Below are positions 1 to 7,507 of a DNA stretch of 64,000 nucleotides, in pieces. The notes under the pieces are model-generated. The model was not told the origin of the DNA. It made no database searches and worked only from the letters and a program-made list of their open reading frames with translations. Source of the DNA: Micromonospora sp. CP22 (GTDB taxonomy: Bacteria > Actinomycetota > Actinomycetes > Mycobacteriales > Micromonosporaceae). The position numbers and the translations under genes are program-made. The first letter of the stretch is position 1; each line of letters opens with the position of its first letter. The stretch is from contig NZ_VCJO01000010.1 in assembly GCF_009712475.1 (NCBI RefSeq), forward strand, positions 1-64,000, in the 5' to 3' direction.

Positions 1-415
1 CACCACTCCGCCGTCATTCCCGACGGCACGGGCGCGGTCGTCGGCCGTTCACCCGTCTACAACGCCCCCGACCCGCCACCCATTCCACCCCCAGCCAACC
101 ACCGCACCCGCTCCGCACAGCGCCAACCGGACACCCGACGCACCTGGTGCGAACCCACCCACGAACCAGGGTGCGGCGCGCACTGAACGGCACGAGCCGA
201 CCACACCCGCACCAGCCGGACAGGGCGGACCCAGACCACCCTTCGGCGACGGCTACGGCTCCCGGGGGGACACCGGACGGCAACGAAGATTTCTCATTTT
301 CACCGGATCGAGGCCCAAGCCCACCTAGTGTTGGGCACACCGGTGCTAGTCACGGAGTTGGCCACCCGAACGACGTCCCACGCAGTCAGCGGACGAAAAG
401 TGAGGGAAGACGCGT
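1..415. other. Left edge, no firmly supported gene
   Basis: A plus-strand frame is open from base 1 to a TGA at 184-186. It could be the last 61 codons of a gene entering from the left, but its Pro/Arg-rich composition is also what a random high-GC frame gives. Bases 313-318 and 331-336 form a small 6-bp hairpin (GCCCAA/TTGGGC) that could be a weak terminator. Bases 341-415 must hold the promoter of the next gene, whose Shine-Dalgarno-like GAGGGA lies just before its ATG at 416. I see no RNA gene here. Confidence 0.3.
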
Positions 416-907
416 ATGAAGGCAACAAGAGTTCTCATACCGGCAGCGGGCAGCATCGTCCTCGGCGCGCTGTTGCTGCCCGGCACCGCGCTGGCCGACA
501 CCACCGTGTCACCGGCCACCACGCCGGTCGGCGGAACCGTCGTACTGACCGCGACAACCTGCAACCCGGCGTCCGGCGACGCGATCTTCCACGTCACCGG
601 GCCCGACCGCGACCAGAACGTCCGCTCCACCACCGCTGCGGCCGGCGGCGGCCTGAGTGCGGAGCTGTTCACCGCCGGGTTCACCCTCGGCACCTACACG
701 GTGGCCGCCACCTGCGGTGACGGTACGCCCGATGGCAGCGCGACCTTCACGGTCACCCCGATCGGCGGTGCCGCGGCCGGTGGCCGTGACGGCACCGACG
801 GAGCCGGGACGGTGGCCACCGGCGTCACCCTCCTGGCCACCGCGCTCGGCGGGGCCGTGATCCTGGCCCGGCGGCGTCGCCACGCCATCACCGCCGCGAC
901 ACACTGA
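416..907 (+). CDS. Small secreted protein with C-terminal membrane anchor, likely sortase partner
   Basis: The 163-residue product has a signal peptide (hydrophobic stretch about residues 8-26, ending ALA-D) and an Ig-like, beta-rich body with two cysteines (in TTCNP and ATCGD). After a Gly-rich linker come a hydrophobic segment (about 133-150) and a basic ARRRRH tail. That layout is typical of a surface protein retained by a C-terminal sorting signal, and a class F sortase lies directly downstream. No LPXTG is present: the segment before the hydrophobic stretch is Gly/Asp-rich. It may be a noncanonical sortase substrate or simply membrane anchored. The exact function is unknown. Confidence 0.8.
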   Translation: MKATRVLIPAAGSIVLGALLLPGTALADTTVSPATTPVGGTVVLTATTCNPASGDAIFHVTGPDRDQNVRSTTAAAGGGLSAELFTAGFTLGTYTVAATCGDGTPDGSATFTVTPIGGAAAGGRDGTDGAGTVATGVTLLATALGGAVILARRRRHAITAATH

Positions 908-935
908 TCCGCGGTTCACCCCATCCATCCTGCGG

Positions 936-972
936 CGGGTGCCCGTACCGTGCTCCACGGTGCGGGCACCCG
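936..972 (+). terminator. Strong hairpin after the secreted protein gene
   Basis: Arms 937-952 and 956-971 pair over 16 bp with a single G-U wobble and a 3-nt loop, plus a flanking C-G pair. It lies 30 bases after the stop of the secreted protein gene and 70 bases before the sortase start. There is no U-run, as is usual for actinobacterial terminators. Confidence 0.7.
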
Positions 973-1041
973 AGGTGAGGCCGCAGGCGAAGCCCTCCCC
1001 TCTCGCCCCGCCACGGCGGGCACCGGCGAACGGAGGTTCCC

Positions 1042-1656
1042 GTGCGGGCGTACCACCTGGGCAAGGTCCTGATCGTGGTGCTCGCGGTGGCGGGCCTCGC
1101 GCTGGTCGGCACGGGCGTGACCCGGTTGCCGGCCCGACCTCCGCAACCGTCCGGCGCGGCGGCTCCGCACCGGACGGCGCCCGCACCGGACCTGCCGCCG
1201 CTGTCCCGGGCCGACCCCGTCGAGGTGCGGATCCCCGCCATCGACGTACGCGCGCCGCTGGTCGCCGTCGCCGCCGACGCCGCCGGGGCGCTGGAGGTGC
1301 CGCCGCTGGACCTGCCCAGGGTGGCGGGCTGGTATCGGCCCGGCGTCAGCCCCGGCGAGACCGGCAACGCGGTGCTGGTGGGCCACGTCGACTCCCCCGC
1401 CGGGCCGGCCGTCTTCTTCCACCTGGGACGGCTGCGTCCCGGCGACATCATCGAGGTCGTCCGGACCGACGACCGGTTGGTGCGCTTCGCGGTGGACGGC
1501 GTCGAGGCGTACCCGAAGGATCGTTTCCCCACCGACCTGGTCTACGGCCCCGGCGAGGTGGCCGGGCTCCGCCTGGTCACCTGCGGTGGCCGGTTCGATC
1601 GGGACGACGGCGAGTACGTCGACAACGTCATCGTGTTCGCCACCCGGGCATCGTGA
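1042..1656 (+). CDS. Class F sortase
   Basis: The product is a membrane-anchored cysteine transpeptidase that would attach surface proteins to the cell envelope. The 204 residues show an N-terminal signal-anchor (about 8-25), a Pro/Ala linker and a sortase fold. The catalytic His115 is in LVGHVDS, Cys181 in LVTCGG, and the Arg follows in GGRFDRDD. The length and the GHVDS motif fit class F (actinobacterial) rather than class A or E. The start is a GTG preceded by GGAGG at 1032-1036. The partner is probably the secreted protein at 416-907, although that protein lacks an LPXTG motif and a strong hairpin separates the two genes. Confidence 0.9.
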   Translation: MRAYHLGKVLIVVLAVAGLALVGTGVTRLPARPPQPSGAAAPHRTAPAPDLPPLSRADPVEVRIPAIDVRAPLVAVAADAAGALEVPPLDLPRVAGWYRPGVSPGETGNAVLVGHVDSPAGPAVFFHLGRLRPGDIIEVVRTDDRLVRFAVDGVEAYPKDRFPTDLVYGPGEVAGLRLVTCGGRFDRDDGEYVDNVIVFATRAS

Positions 1657-1721
1657 ACCGCGTTTGACCGTCGGGCCCTCGGGAAGAACCGTCACCCCAC
1701 GGCAGAAACCGAGGAGCGACG

Positions 1722-2186
1722 ATGGCGCAGGCAGCACGGGCCACGAAGCGGACCGGCGCGAGCAAGGGCGGCCCGCCACCACGCAAGGTGGCGGCGAAGA
1801 AGGCGGCCACCAGGGCGAAGCGGGCCACCGGGGCCACCGCCGCGAAGACGCCCGACCGGAAGCCCACCCCGACGAGTACCCGCGTCGCCCGCAAGAAGGC
1901 GGTCTCCGCCACCGCCACCCCGGCCCGACGGCCCACCGCCAAGGCGACCGCAGCGAAGAAGACCGCTCCGGCCGGCAAGGCGCCCGCGAAGAAGGCGACG
2001 ACACCGGCGAAGGCGTCCACCACGAGGGGACCGGCGACGAGCGCGAAGCGGGCACCGACGAGGAAGACCTCGGCCACCCAGGCCGCCGCCTCCCAGCCCC
2101 GTTCCGCCGGTACGGCACCAGCGAAACGGGGCAGCACGATGGAGACGTTCGGCAGCCGTCGAGGCGCTCGCAGCAGCGCCCGCTGA
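1722..2186 (+). CDS. Histone H1-like Ala/Lys-rich nucleoid protein
   Basis: The 154-residue product consists almost entirely of Ala, Lys, Thr, Pro and Arg, with repeated AAKK, PAKKA and KAT units like the C-terminal tails of eukaryotic H1 and bacterial histone-like proteins. It should be intrinsically disordered and bind DNA nonspecifically, so a nucleoid-compaction role is likely. There is no HU-type N-terminal fold, so this is not an actinobacterial HU with a Lys tail. GAGGAG precedes the ATG. The gene stands alone. Low-complexity Ala/Lys frames can arise by chance in GC-rich DNA, but the ribosome site and balanced Lys content argue that it is real. Confidence 0.7.
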   Translation: MAQAARATKRTGASKGGPPPRKVAAKKAATRAKRATGATAAKTPDRKPTPTSTRVARKKAVSATATPARRPTAKATAAKKTAPAGKAPAKKATTPAKASTTRGPATSAKRAPTRKTSATQAAASQPRSAGTAPAKRGSTMETFGSRRGARSSAR

Positions 2187-2280
2187 CCCACCGCCCGAGG
2201 CCGATCGGCGGTCACACCGACGGATGGCGTGCGGTCGCCCCGATGCTCCCGGCCGACACCACGACCGGGAGGATGGTGCC

Positions 2281-2700
2281 GTGGCCAAGCGAGACAGACG
2301 AACAGGTGACCCGGCCGGGACGATCGGGACGTGCCCGTGCGGGCAGGGTCTTCCGTACGTGGACTGCTGCGGTCGGCTGCACCGGGGCGAGGCCGACGCG
2401 CCCACCGCCGAGGCACTGATGCGCTCCCGGTACGCGGCCTTCGCCGTGGGCGATACGGCCTACCTGCTACACAGTTGGCACTCGCGCACCCGGCCCCCAC
2501 GGCTGCACCTCGATCCGGCCCAGCGGTGGACCCGGTTGGAGGTGCTCGACACCGAGGGAGGCGGACTGTTCGACAGCACCGGCACCGTACGGTTCCGGGC
2601 CCACTACCGGGAGGGACGCGAGCCGGGCACGGTGACCGAACGCAGCCGTTTCGTCCGCGAGGACGGCCGGTGGGTCTACCTGGACGACGAACCCGGCTGA
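2281..2700 (+). CDS. YchJ-family (UPF0225) SEC-C zinc protein
   Basis: The protein carries an N-terminal SEC-C type zinc motif (CPCGQG...YVDCCGRLH) followed by the YchJ NTF2-like body (ALMRSRYAAFAVGDTAYLLHSWH, RFRAHYREG, SRFVREDGRWVYLD). The family is widespread and its biochemical role is not settled; SEC-C motifs elsewhere bind metal or proteins. I place the start at the GTG at 2281, which has GGGAGGA a few bases upstream, giving 139 residues. An in-frame start 57 bases earlier would add a low-complexity leader. Its 3' end overlaps the convergent transporter gene by 25 bases. Confidence 0.85.
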   Translation: MAKRDRRTGDPAGTIGTCPCGQGLPYVDCCGRLHRGEADAPTAEALMRSRYAAFAVGDTAYLLHSWHSRTRPPRLHLDPAQRWTRLEVLDTEGGGLFDSTGTVRFRAHYREGREPGTVTERSRFVREDGRWVYLDDEPG

Positions 2701-3986
2701 AGCGAGTCACCCACCAGCGGCCTCCCGCCCGGCACGCGTCGTCTCCGGTCACCTCCCGCCAGCACCACCGCGATCACCAGGTACGGCACGGCGGCGACCG
2801 CGAACGCCACCGGGTTACCCGCCACGGTGGCGACCAGGCCGTACCCGGCGTACACGCCGATGACGGTCAGATCGGTGCCCATGCCGGCGAGCGAGGTGAC
2901 GGTGGCCCGCCCCGGCCCGACGATCCGGTTCTGTAGCCGCGCCTCGGCCAGCACCGAGGCCAGTTGCAGGCCGCAGAAGGCCACCGCCAGCAGCCCGAAG
3001 GCGGCCGGGTGTCCGGCCAGCGCGCCGACGGCCAGGGCCACCGCCGAGCCGACCAGCAGCAGCGCGTACCCACGGTTGCCGAGGCGTTCCCCGGCCGGGG
3101 CGAGCAGACCGCCGATGATCTGCCCGACCGTGAGGACCAGGAGCAGCAGCGGCACGGTCGTCAGCGCGACGCCGGTGTCGCGGGCCAGCAGGGGCGTGTA
3201 CTCGTCCAACGCGCCCCAGACCGCACCGACCCCCGCGACGAGCAGCACCGCCCGGCGCACCGACCGGTCGCCGCGCGCCTCGGCGATGCCCGCCCGGAGG
3301 CCCTGCCACCAGCCGAGTTCGTCCTCGTCCCCAGCCGGTGGCGCACCGGCGTGCGTCACCGTGCTCCCGGCTGTCGTCCCCGCCCCGCCTCCGACCGGGG
3401 CGGAGACGACGGTCCGACGGTGTTCCGGGAAACCCACGGCGGCCGCGCAGGCGAGCAGGCAGGCCGCGACGCTGGCCGCGCCCACCGCCGGATAGCCCCC
3501 GAACCCGAGCACCGGACCGGCGAGCACGATCGACCCCAGCACCCCGACGGTCCCGGCGGTACGCGCCCGGCCGATGACCCGGGCGTACCGGTCGGCGACA
3601 CCGAGGCGGTCGAGTTCGTCGAAGACCAGAGCTTCTGTCGCGCCGGAGGCCAGCGCACCGCCGGCGCCCCAGAGGACGAACCCGACGGCGAACGCCGGAT
3701 AGGACGGTGTGAGGATCCACAGGGCGAAGCCGGCAGCGGAGCACAGCGGCGCGAGGCAGAGCATCCGCCGTCGAGAGGTCGCGTCGGCCCAGGCTCCGGA
3801 GGGCACCTCGAGTGCGATGCTGGCCAGCGACCAGATGACGAAGAGCGAGGAGATCTGCCCTACCGACAGGCCGGTGTCGGCGAAGAGCAGCGCGTACACC
3901 GGGTAGAGCAGCACCAGGTCGGTGAGGAACGCGTACGCGTAGAGCGTGCCGGCCAGACGGCGGGCACGTGACATGGGCGAGGTCAT
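2676..3986 (-). CDS. MFS transporter
   Basis: This is a polytopic membrane protein of 436 residues with about 12 predicted helices and the MFS signature after helix 2 (SGAWADATSRRRML). A central loop of about 30 polar residues (PEHRR to EDELGWW) separates the two halves. It belongs to the broad drug/metabolite exporter type; the substrate cannot be read from sequence. The ATG at 3986 has a GAAAGG ribosome site 6 bases upstream. The gene is convergent with, and overlaps, the YchJ-family gene, so the transcripts are antisense over 25 bases. Confidence 0.85.
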   Translation of the reverse strand: MTSPMSRARRLAGTLYAYAFLTDLVLLYPVYALLFADTGLSVGQISSLFVIWSLASIALEVPSGAWADATSRRRMLCLAPLCSAAGFALWILTPSYPAFAVGFVLWGAGGALASGATEALVFDELDRLGVADRYARVIGRARTAGTVGVLGSIVLAGPVLGFGGYPAVGAASVAACLLACAAAVGFPEHRRTVVSAPVGGGAGTTAGSTVTHAGAPPAGDEDELGWWQGLRAGIAEARGDRSVRRAVLLVAGVGAVWGALDEYTPLLARDTGVALTTVPLLLLVLTVGQIIGGLLAPAGERLGNRGYALLLVGSAVALAVGALAGHPAAFGLLAVAFCGLQLASVLAEARLQNRIVGPGRATVTSLAGMGTDLTVIGVYAGYGLVATVAGNPVAFAVAAVPYLVIAVVLAGGDRRRRVPGGRPLVGDSLQPGSSSR

Positions 3987-4179
3987 CGAGGCCTTTCACA
4001 TGGGACGGGTCACGGACGCCGGAGTCACGGTGCCCGTGGCGGCCCTCGGCCTCGGAGGTCGGATCAATGTCGCCAGGTCATGGCGCTGATGTTAGTGCAT
4101 CCGGCGAACGGGTTTCACCCGCTGTCGCCCGCTGTCCGGGCGGAACGGGACCGCAGGTCGGCCCCGTTCCACCCGTCGG

Positions 4180-5265
4180 TCAGCGCTGCTCGTCGGCCTT
4201 CGGCAGGACGATGGTCGAGTCGCTGTCGGCGGCGTCCGGCTGCACCGGCACCGACGCGGGGGTGACCACCTGGGTCGCCTCCGGGTCACTCGCCGAGGCT
4301 GGCGACGAAGCCGGATTCTCGCGCGGCAGCGCCGTGGTCACGTCAGGGTCGGCGAGACGGTCGTGTTGCTCGGCATCGCCAGTGGCGTCCGGCTGCGTCG
4401 GCGGCGCGGAGGTGATCACCTGGGTCGCCTCCGGGTCACTCGCCGACGACACCGACGGCTGCGACGGAGCGGGATCCTGGCGCGGCAACAGCGTGGTCGG
4501 CTCGGGGTCGGGCCGGGTGACGACCTGGGTCGCCTCCGGGTCGGCGAGGTGGTCCACGGTGTCGTGACGGCCGGCGGAGTAGGCCCGGGCATGCTCGGCG
4601 ATGGTCCGCGACTCCTGCTCGGCGCGGGCGAGCCAGGTCTCCCACCGGCTCTGCATCGGACGCACCAGACCGCCGCCGACCCCGACCACGAGGATGCCGC
4701 CGATGGTGGCCAGCACCGCGATCAGTACCGGGGTGGTCACCGCGGTGGCGACCCCGATCTGGTCGAGCGCGGCGATGACGCCGAGACCGATGATGAACGC
4801 CGAGGCGACGGTGGCCAGCAGCCGACCGTAGGACAAGCCGCCGAGAGCGGCGGAGATGATGTCCTTCACCGCACTGGCGATGGCGGCGGCGACGACCACG
4901 ATGACGATCGCCACGAAGGCGCGCGGCAGCCAGGCGATGACCCCGCCGATCAGGTCGGAGATCGGGTTCGGACCCCAGATCCCGAAGGCCAGGTAGAGGG
5001 TGAGCAGCAGGATCCCGTAGTAGGCGAGCCGGGCGACGATGTCACTGGCGTCGTATCGGGATCGGGCCAGGGCCCGGCGGATGCCGCCGCGTTCGACCGC
5101 GCGGTCGAAGCCGACCCGTTCCAGCAGCCGGTTCACGACCTTCAGCGCGGCCTTGGCGACCAGCCAGCCGACGACCAGGATCGCCACGAAGGCCAGCGCC
5201 TTGGGCAGGAAGAGAAGTATCGAACGGAGGGTGTCCCCCACCGCGTCACCGAAGTTGTCTCGCAT
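4180..5265 (-). CDS. MscS-like small conductance channel with Thr-rich repeat tail
   Basis: The protein begins with an amphipathic helix and has four to five membrane helices. These contain the TM_helix-type repeats seen in actinobacterial MscS relatives, including Gly/Ala-rich segments such as AIVIVVVAAAIASAVKDIISAALGG. The C-terminal 150 residues are hydrophilic and carry three copies of a DPEATQ[VI][VI]T unit alternating with T-x-LPR motifs. Such tails are plausible targets of Ser/Thr kinases or FHA domains (inference). There is no beta-domain of canonical MscS, so gating may differ. The ATG at 5265 has GGAGG 8 bases upstream, giving 361 residues. It lies downstream of the LPMO gene, separated by a strong terminator. 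Confidence 0.75.
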   Translation of the reverse strand: MRDNFGDAVGDTLRSILLFLPKALAFVAILVVGWLVAKAALKVVNRLLERVGFDRAVERGGIRRALARSRYDASDIVARLAYYGILLLTLYLAFGIWGPNPISDLIGGVIAWLPRAFVAIVIVVVAAAIASAVKDIISAALGGLSYGRLLATVASAFIIGLGVIAALDQIGVATAVTTPVLIAVLATIGGILVVGVGGGLVRPMQSRWETWLARAEQESRTIAEHARAYSAGRHDTVDHLADPEATQVVTRPDPEPTTLLPRQDPAPSQPSVSSASDPEATQVITSAPPTQPDATGDAEQHDRLADPDVTTALPRENPASSPASASDPEATQVVTPASVPVQPDAADSDSTIVLPKADEQR

Positions 5266-5365
5266 CGGATGGTCCTCCACAGGGGGCGGGTGACTCGTCT
5301 GGCCCGACCTACCCGACCGGCGGGAACCAGAAACACCGCCCCTCCGTGTGCGTCCGCCCGACTGA

Positions 5366-5405
5366 CAGACTCCGACCCAGGACCGGGGTCCTGGGTCGGA
5401 GTCTG
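5366..5405 (-). terminator. 19-bp perfect hairpin, terminator of the LPMO gene
   Basis: Arms 5366-5384 and 5387-5405 are perfectly complementary over 19 bp with a 2-nt loop. The hairpin lies 24 bases after the LPMO stop and before the channel gene promoter. Confidence 0.85.
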
Positions 5406-5428
5406 GGACGGGTCTTGTCGGGTGCCGA

Positions 5429-6106
5429 TCAGACGAAGTTCACGTCACTGCACCACATGTAGGCCTGGTCGAGGTGCGAGGCCTGCCAGATGACGAAGAC
5501 GATGTGGCGTCCGGTGTAACCGGAGGTCGAGACGTTGAACGAGATGTTCTGCGACGGCGCGTACCGGCCGGTCTGCGTGATGAAGTCGAGGTTGCCCCAC
5601 CCGAGCTGCTGGGTGGTCGGGTCGAACCCCTGCTTGCTGACGTAGACGCGGAAGAAGTCGGCACCGTGGCTGGCCTGGTCGTACAGGTGGACGGTGAAGT
5701 TGCTGCCGACGTTGGTGGCCCGCCATGCTCCCGGCTGGTTCAGGCTGTTGTTGCGGGACAGCCCGTTGCTGCACAGCTGCCCGTCGGGCGTACGGGCCTC
5801 GAACTGCCCGCCGAGGCCGTCCCGCAGCGCGCTCATCCAGTTCCACATGGTGTCCGGGTTGGCCTGGAAAGCCTGGTAACACATCGGGTCCTGCTGCTGC
5901 ATGTCCGGGTTCGTGTGCTGGCTGCCCCAGCTCTGCCAACACTGGTAGGCACGGGAGGCCGGGTTGATGATGGTGCCGTGCGCCTGGGCCGGGCTGGCCC
6001 ACGGCAGCACACCGACGATCATCGCGAGCAGCACGGCAAACGCCCGAAGTGGCTGGCGGACGGCTGACCGGGATCCGCCGGTGTGATCGGGCCTGCGTGA
6101 ACGCAT
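5429..6106 (-). CDS. AA10 lytic polysaccharide monooxygenase, secreted
   Basis: This is a secreted copper enzyme that oxidatively cleaves chitin or cellulose. The signal peptide ends PAQA, leaving His43 as mature residue 1 (HGTIINPASR). A second His (about 147, in DQASHGADFF) completes the histidine brace. Four cysteines are present and there is no carbohydrate-binding module, so this is a single-domain AA10 of 225 residues. The start at 6106 is chosen for the GGAGGA 6 bases upstream; an earlier in-frame ATG lacks one and its leader is charged. A palindrome resembling the cellulose-responsive CebR/CelR operator sits 32-45 bases upstream, so the substrate is more likely cellulose than chitin (inference). 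Confidence 0.93.
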   Translation of the reverse strand: MRSRRPDHTGGSRSAVRQPLRAFAVLLAMIVGVLPWASPAQAHGTIINPASRAYQCWQSWGSQHTNPDMQQQDPMCYQAFQANPDTMWNWMSALRDGLGGQFEARTPDGQLCSNGLSRNNSLNQPGAWRATNVGSNFTVHLYDQASHGADFFRVYVSKQGFDPTTQQLGWGNLDFITQTGRYAPSQNISFNVSTSGYTGRHIVFVIWQASHLDQAYMWCSDVNFV

Positions 6107-6137
6107 GTGCGTCCTCCGTTCCTCGGTGGTATCGGTG

Positions 6138-6151
6138 TGGGAGCGCTTCCA
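6138..6151. promoter_or_regulatory. CebR/CelR-like operator upstream of the LPMO gene
   Basis: TGGGAGCGCTTCCA differs at one position from the palindrome TGGGAGCGCTCCCA, known as the binding site of LacI-family cellulose regulators CebR (Streptomyces) and CelR (Thermobifida). It lies between the LPMO start and its presumed promoter, where a repressor would block transcription until cello-oligosaccharide is present. No LacI-family gene is in the window, so the regulator would act in trans. Confidence 0.75.
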
Positions 6152-6389
6152 CCGACAGAGAAACATTGACGTACATGAATGTCAACAATGATCTTATTTG
6201 GTATCACTGTGGACTGAGGTGTCCCGAGTCGCCGCGAAAGCCCGCCAATGCCGCATCTACCTGCGACGATGGACCACTCCGACACCCTCTTAATCATCCG
6301 AAGAACTTCCAGGATCGAAACTTTCGGCGGTTGACTACGCACCGCCCATAGTGCATCGATCCGGCATCACCGTCCACCCGGACCCTGGA

Positions 6390-6485
6390 CCCCACCCCAA
6401 GATCCGCGCAACTTCCCTGATGTTGCTGCATCAATAGGAGTTCAGGCAGCAACATCCCTGAAGTTGCGCGGATCTTGGGGTGGGG
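6390..6485. repeat. 40-bp near-perfect inverted repeat with asymmetric core
   Basis: Arms 6390-6429 and 6446-6485 match at 37 of 40 positions around a 16-nt loop. The three mismatches are clustered: both arms read CCCTGA in the same orientation where perfect symmetry would require TCAGGG in one. The element sits directly after the stop of the minus-strand gene at 6497 and upstream of the LPMO promoter, in a roughly 390-base gap otherwise empty of genes. It can serve as a terminator, but its length and sequence suggest a dispersed palindromic (REP/MITE-like) unit. Confidence 0.8.
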
Positions 6486-6496
6486 TGGGGTGGGGG
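6477..6496 (+). other. G-quadruplex-capable G-tract
   Basis: The plus strand has four G-runs of 4, 4, 4 and 5 separated by single T residues. This is a textbook short-loop quadruplex motif and abuts the stop codon (6497-6499) of the minus-strand membrane protein gene. On the minus transcript it is C-rich, so any quadruplex would form in the non-transcribed DNA strand. It partly overlaps the right arm of the inverted repeat. Confidence 0.7.
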
Positions 6497-7465
6497 TCAG
6501 CCTGGGCAGGTGTAGGAAACCTCGGTCGCCGCCTGCACGGGTGCCGGCGACACGATGTTCACCGTCGCGGTCTCGGTGGTGCTGCCCACCCCGGTGAAGG
6601 ACCAGCGCAACGTCAACTCGACGCTACGCTGTCCCCACCCGACGCGCTCGGTGAGCAGGGCACCCGGCGCACTGCCGGTCCGCAACCACTGGTACTCGAT
6701 CACCCCGGCGCGGCCGTTGGTCGAAACGGTGGCGACCACGTCGACGGTGACGTCGCAGCGCTCACCGGCCGGTCGGGGCACACTCGCGGTCACCTCGGTG
6801 ATCTCCAACGGACTGAGCCGCTGCCAGATCCACAACCCCGCCACCACGAGCAGCGCGAGGCTCAGCACGCCGGAGAGCACGGCGGTCAGGCGGCGCAGGG
6901 TCGACGGCCGGCGCGGCGGCGGCGCGGCGACCGGCCAGGCCGGTGCCTCCGGTGGGGCCACCGGCACGCCGGGACCGAACCGCACCTCACCGCCGCCTAC
7001 GCTGGTGGGTGCGGGAGCATTGCCGGTACGGGTGACGTCCGCCGTCCCCGCCCACGACGCCGTCGGCGCGCCGCCGCCACCCCACGCCGTGGTCGACCTG
7101 CCACCACCCGACGCTGTGGTCGGCTCCGCACCGCCAGATGACATGGTCGCCTCGTCGCCACCCCACGGCGTGGTCGACCTGCCACCACCCATCGCCACAG
7201 TCGGCTCGGCACGCCCCATCGCCGTGGTCGGCTCGCCGCCACCCCACGACACGGTCGCCTCGCCGCCACCCAACGCCATGGTCGGCTCGGCACCACCCAT
7301 CGCCATGGTCGGCTCGGCACGGCCCAACGACACGGTCGGCTCGGTGGCGCCCCACGACATCGTGGGGGCCGGTCCGGAGGGCGGGTGTGCGGGCAGGGTG
7401 ACGGATGGCTCGGCCGGCACCCGTTGGGTGGGCAGGGCCTGCGTGGCGTCGTCCGGCTGGTTCAC
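6497..7465 (-). CDS. Membrane protein with cytoplasmic nonapeptide repeats, beside a Ser/Thr kinase
   Basis: The 322 residues comprise a long N-terminal Thr/Gly/Pro-rich region, one membrane helix (about 194-213) and an extracellular C-terminal domain of about 110 residues. That domain has two cysteines and looks beta-rich. Residues 33-131 are eleven consecutive degenerate 9-residue repeats of the form EPTxxxGxx. The extreme N-terminus (DDATQALPTQRV) resembles mycobacterial-type kinase or FHA target motifs. It lies 42 bases downstream of a receptor-type Ser/Thr kinase gene on the same strand and is probably cotranscribed, so the Thr array could be a phospho-acceptor (inference). No known family was recognised. 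Confidence 0.75.
   Translation of the reverse strand: MNQPDDATQALPTQRVPAEPSVTLPAHPPSGPAPTMSWGATEPTVSLGRAEPTMAMGGAEPTMALGGGEATVSWGGGEPTTAMGRAEPTVAMGGGRSTTPWGGDEATMSSGGAEPTTASGGGRSTTAWGGGGAPTASWAGTADVTRTGNAPAPTSVGGGEVRFGPGVPVAPPEAPAWPVAAPPPRRPSTLRRLTAVLSGVLSLALLVVAGLWIWQRLSPLEITEVTASVPRPAGERCDVTVDVVATVSTNGRAGVIEYQWLRTGSAPGALLTERVGWGQRSVELTLRWSFTGVGSTTETATVNIVSPAPVQAATEVSYTCPG
7073..7369 (-). repeat. Eleven 27-bp tandem repeats within the membrane protein gene
   Basis: The segment encodes eleven in-frame 9-residue units (consensus E-P-T-x-x-x-G-G-G/A). Nucleotide copies on the plus strand share GTCGGCTCGGC-type starts. Units vary by substitution but not in length. The array is likely prone to copy-number change. 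Confidence 0.85.
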
Positions 7466-7507
7466 CGCTGTCGTCTCCTGCGTTCGGTGGGTGCGTACGG
7501 GTTCCGG

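Noticed and set aside
1..186. Plus-strand frame entering from the left edge
   Set aside because: Too short and Pro/Arg-rich to assign. It is mentioned only as a possibility in the left-edge entry.
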